From: Desulfoprunum sp.
GTDB lineage: Bacteria > Desulfobacterota > Desulfobulbia > Desulfobulbales > Desulfocapsaceae
NCBI GenBank assembly: GCA_030696435.1
Contig: JAUYSF010000003.1
Coordinates: forward strand, 1 to 7,977
Direction of reading: 5' to 3'
DNA: 7,977 nucleotides
In this document: one piece after another, positions 5,668-7,977 of the stretch
Layout: the number at the start of each line of letters is the position of its first letter
Numbering within the stretch: the stretch's first letter is position 1
The notes under the pieces: model-generated
Told to the model about the DNA's origin: nothing
What the model saw: only the letters and a program-made list of their open reading frames with translations
Databases searched by the model: none
Made by a program: the position numbers and the translations under genes

Positions 5668-7257
5668 ATGATCACACTTCTTGATTATGGTGCTGGCAAT
5701 GTCCGCAGCATCAGGAATGCCATTCGAAAACTTGGCTACGAAGTACAGGATGTCAAAGATCCTGAAGATATCCTCAAGGCAGAAAAGCTGATATTTCCAG
5801 GTGTCGGCAGTTTTGGTCTGGTTATGGACCGGTTGGCTCGGGATGGTTTCGTTGCCCCCCTGCAAGAGCGTATACGCCAAAACAGACCGATGTTGGGAAT
5901 ATGTATCGCGCTTCAGGCCTTCTTTGAGGGCAGTGAAGAGTCTCCAGGAGTCCCCGGCCTTGGCATTATTCCCGGAATGGTCAAGAGATTTACCGGACCG
6001 GGGCTGTCTGTTCCGCAGATTGGCTGGAATGGGATTGTTCTGCGCAAGGAATCACCACTTTTCACCAAATACGACGGTGAAAAACTTTATTTTGTCCATT
6101 CCTACCGCGCAGTTCTTGAAGAATCGAGCCGGGAATGGATCCTGGCGACTACTGCATATGGTGGCGAGTTTGTCTCGGCTATCGAAAAGGGAAATATCAC
6201 CGCCTTTCAATTTCATCCGGAAAAGAGCGGCAAGGCCGGCCTGAATATCCTCAATAATTTCCTTGGACAGCGGCAGGAGGCCATTCACATGACCAGCCAT
6301 GTCTCCCAAGATATCTGCAGCACCCAGCTTGCCAAGCGGATAATTGCCTGCCTCGATGTTCGCAGCAATGACGCCGGCGATCTGGTGGTGACCAAAGGTG
6401 ATCAATATGACGTCAGGGAAGAAGGAGAGGTGCGCAACCTCGGCATGCCCGTCGATCTGGCCCGGCGTTATTACGAAGAAGGTGCGGATGAGATCACCTT
6501 CCTAAACATCACGGGATTCCGTGACTTTCCCCTGCAGGATCAACCCATGCTCGAGGTCCTGCAGCGAACTTCCGAATATGTCTTTGTTCCTCTGACCATC
6601 GGTGGCGGCATTAAATCCTTCACCGCAACCGATGGCCGGCACTATTCGGCCCTCGATGTCGCAACCGAATACTTTCGCTCCGGCGCCGATAAAATATCTA
6701 TCGGCAGTGATGCAGTTTATGAGGTTGAAAAATTCCTGGCTGCGGGGAGAAAATCAGGCGAGAGCTCCATCGAACAGATTTCCATCGTCTACGGTGCCCA
6801 GGCAGTGGTCATCTCCGTTGATCCCCGCCGGGTGTATGTCATGAGCCCTGACGTTACCCCCCACACCACAGTGCTCACGACATTGCCAGGACCGAATGGC
6901 GAGAGATACTGCTGGTATCAATGCACGGTTAAAGGTGGTCGGGAAGGGCGCGATATCGATGTCGTGCAGTTGGTGACGGCCTGCGAACAACTTGGGGCGG
7001 GGGAAATATTGCTCAATTGCATAGACCGGGATGGCACAAAATCCGGCTTTGATCTGGAATTGATCAGGATGGTGAAGAGTGCTGTGTCCATACCTGTTAT
7101 TGCCTCAAGCGGCGCAGGAAATGCAGAACATTTTATCGAAGTCTTTACGGAGACGGGTGCCGATGCGGCCTTGGCCGCAGGGATCTTTCACCGTCGTGAG
7201 GTGTCTATTGCCGAGGTTAAACAGGCCGTGGCTGCCGCAGACATTGAGGTCCGTTGA
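5668..7257 (+). CDS. hisHF: Bifunctional imidazole glycerol phosphate synthase, HisH-HisF fusion
   Basis: This enzyme makes imidazole glycerol phosphate and AICAR from PRFAR, using ammonia that its own glutaminase domain releases from glutamine; it is a central step of histidine synthesis. The 529-residue chain has a HisH glutaminase domain (1-200): [15 protein letters not shown], oxyanion region PGVGSFG (44-50), catalytic Cys79 in LGICIALQ, and QFHPEKSG with His183 and Glu185 completing the triad. A linker (about 201-221) leads to the HisF barrel: [11 protein letters not shown] (222-232) with Asp230, TIGGGI (310-315), and [15 protein letters not shown] (448-462) with Asp453. The [15 protein letters not shown] (237-251) and [13 protein letters not shown] (407-419) segments, as I recall, are typical of yeast HIS7 and absent from short bacterial HisF. 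All catalytic residues are present. The start has GAGGGA (5658-5663) four bases before ATG. No other his gene is nearby. Confidence 0.95.
   Translation: MITLLDYGAGNVRSIRNAIRKLGYEVQDVKDPEDILKAEKLIFPGVGSFGLVMDRLARDGFVAPLQERIRQNRPMLGICIALQAFFEGSEESPGVPGLGIIPGMVKRFTGPGLSVPQIGWNGIVLRKESPLFTKYDGEKLYFVHSYRAVLEESSREWILATTAYGGEFVSAIEKGNITAFQFHPEKSGKAGLNILNNFLGQRQEAIHMTSHVSQDICSTQLAKRIIACLDVRSNDAGDLVVTKGDQYDVREEGEVRNLGMPVDLARRYYEEGADEITFLNITGFRDFPLQDQPMLEVLQRTSEYVFVPLTIGGGIKSFTATDGRHYSALDVATEYFRSGADKISIGSDAVYEVEKFLAAGRKSGESSIEQISIVYGAQAVVISVDPRRVYVMSPDVTPHTTVLTTLPGPNGERYCWYQCTVKGGREGRDIDVVQLVTACEQLGAGEILLNCIDRDGTKSGFDLELIRMVKSAVSIPVIASSGAGNAEHFIEVFTETGADAALAAGIFHRREVSIAEVKQAVAAADIEVR
6275..6291 (+). 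promoter_or_regulatory. Strong internal ribosome binding site and ATG at the HisH/HisF junction
   Basis: AGGAGG (6275-6280) lies eight bases before an in-frame ATG at 6289-6291, which is codon 208 of hisHF, within the linker between glutaminase and cyclase domains. Initiation here would make a free cyclase of 322 residues (to 7257) with the N-terminus [18 protein letters not shown]. This site is better than the one for the full-length protein. It is either a working second start or a relic of two genes that fused. Confidence 0.5.
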
Positions 7258-7335
7258 AGTTGATACAGTGTTTGGCGAACAGAGGAATAAGCTTTGCCAG
7301 AGGAAATTGGGAGTTCTACCTTGCCGGTAATCAGG

Positions 7336-7947
7336 TTAATTGACCATTGGATTGAATCGCAGGCTACTGAGAAATTGCTCGCCTTCCTTATGAAAAGAGG
7401 GGGATGCAGCGGAGGAGAGGGAGCGTTCCATATAATACATATCTATGCCATCTTGCGGTGATTCGGGATGCATACAGAGAATCCCGGTTTTTTCCACCCG
7501 AAAAAACGTTTTGCCACTGGCGCTTTGCCCCCCATGATCTTCGAATGTATTACTGTAACGAACACAGAAAGGTGAAAGCTTATCAATATCTGCATAACGG
7601 AACTCGATATTGCGATAGCCTACCGGAGGCTGACGGAACTCTTTGCGACTTTTTACATACTCGTGAAAATCTTTCGTCAGGCGAAAGGCTTTATCTACAT
7701 GGATTTCCGTGGCTTTTGTATAGATTGAATAGAGCTGTGGCTGGGTCTTTTTGAGATAATACAGGCTGTCTTCCTGATGTCTTTCAAACCACCCTTTCCC
7801 CGGCGGAGGAGTGATTGAAAATCCCATGGTACTTTGCCGTGGGGCACAATCGGTGACGGGATAATACTTGCTGCCCGAGAGCGCACAGCTGCTCAGAAAT
7901 GCTGTGCAAATCAGGCAACAGAAATATAATGAGTTCAATGCAGACAT
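7336..7947 (-). CDS. Hypothetical lipoprotein, function unknown
   Basis: I do not recognise the family. The 203-residue product has a lipoprotein signal: a hydrophobic stretch LYFCCLICTAFLSS (7-20) ending in a lipobox LSSC, with the lipidated Cys at 21. Ala at +2 suggests outer membrane sorting if the enteric rule applies. The mature part is soluble-looking and has three more cysteines (34, 128, 158), which could form disulfides. The segment MGFSITPPPGKGWFER (41-56) resembles the beta-strand and 'P..GW' start of several small periplasmic domains, but this is only an impression. The C-terminus ends FNPMVN. A GAGG lies 12 bases upstream of the ATG, further than usual, so the start is less certain, though the signal peptide supports it. 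The gene converges with hisHF, 78 bases apart, with no T-tract terminator visible between them. Confidence 0.75.
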   Translation of the reverse strand: MSALNSLYFCCLICTAFLSSCALSGSKYYPVTDCAPRQSTMGFSITPPPGKGWFERHQEDSLYYLKKTQPQLYSIYTKATEIHVDKAFRLTKDFHEYVKSRKEFRQPPVGYRNIEFRYADIDKLSPFCVRYSNTFEDHGGQSASGKTFFRVEKTGILCMHPESPQDGIDMYYMERSLSSAASPSFHKEGEQFLSSLRFNPMVN

Positions 7948-7977
7948 GAAAACCGGATACCTCGAAGCTATAATTAT

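Noticed and set aside
7258..7335. Bidirectional terminator between hisHF and the lipoprotein gene (TGGCGAA / TTTGCCA).
   Set aside because: The stem has a wobble and a loop of about 14 bases, and there is no T-tract on either strand.
7404..7754. Plus-strand open frame of 116 codons opposite the lipoprotein gene.
   Set aside because: It has no recognisable domain and lies entirely within the minus-strand gene, which has a clear lipoprotein signal.

Overview
The window looks like a stretch of chromosome from an anaerobic Gram-negative bacterium, most plausibly a sulfate-reducer-type Desulfobacterota. The reasons are the anaerobic (early cobalt insertion) cobalamin genes, including a CbiE-CbiT fusion; a LarE-type sulfur transferase; an FmdE-family zinc protein; and an outer-membrane-type lipoprotein. 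The lineage is an inference from gene content, not from a database match. No mobile element, tRNA, rRNA or CRISPR array is visible.

Layout. (1) Positions 1-462 hold the C-terminal part of larE, cut by the window edge. (2) Positions 463-727 are an AT-rich regulatory region with a perfect 13-bp inverted repeat, an overlapping TTGACA box and a second palindrome, all ahead of an HU-family gene (728-1018). (3) Positions 1019-1257 contain a strong intrinsic terminator placed directly against the start codon of cbiD. A 20-codon open frame with its own ribosome binding site runs through that hairpin and ends in an ATGA overlap with cbiD. (4) Positions 1258-5545 are a same-strand, tightly packed cluster: cbiD, cbiET, cbiF, cobO and an FmdE-family gene. 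(5) Positions 5668-7257 encode a single-chain HisH-HisF imidazole glycerol phosphate synthase of the type I know from fungal HIS7. It has a strong internal ribosome binding site and ATG exactly at the domain junction. (6) On the minus strand, 7947-7336 encodes an unrecognised lipoprotein that converges on hisHF.

How the genes work together. CbiF (C11), CbiD (C1), CbiE (C5) and CbiT (C15 plus decarboxylation) are four methylation activities of corrin ring construction, and CobO attaches the adenosyl ligand later. CbiG, CbiH, CbiJ, CbiC and the amidases are not in the window, so the pathway must be split or continue elsewhere. The FmdE-family gene follows cobO and may be co-transcribed. The histidine gene has no obvious metabolic link to its neighbours.

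The most interesting signals are the terminator plus leader frame in front of cbiD, which looks like an attenuation arrangement, and the hisHF fusion with a possible second product (free HisF) from an internal start.
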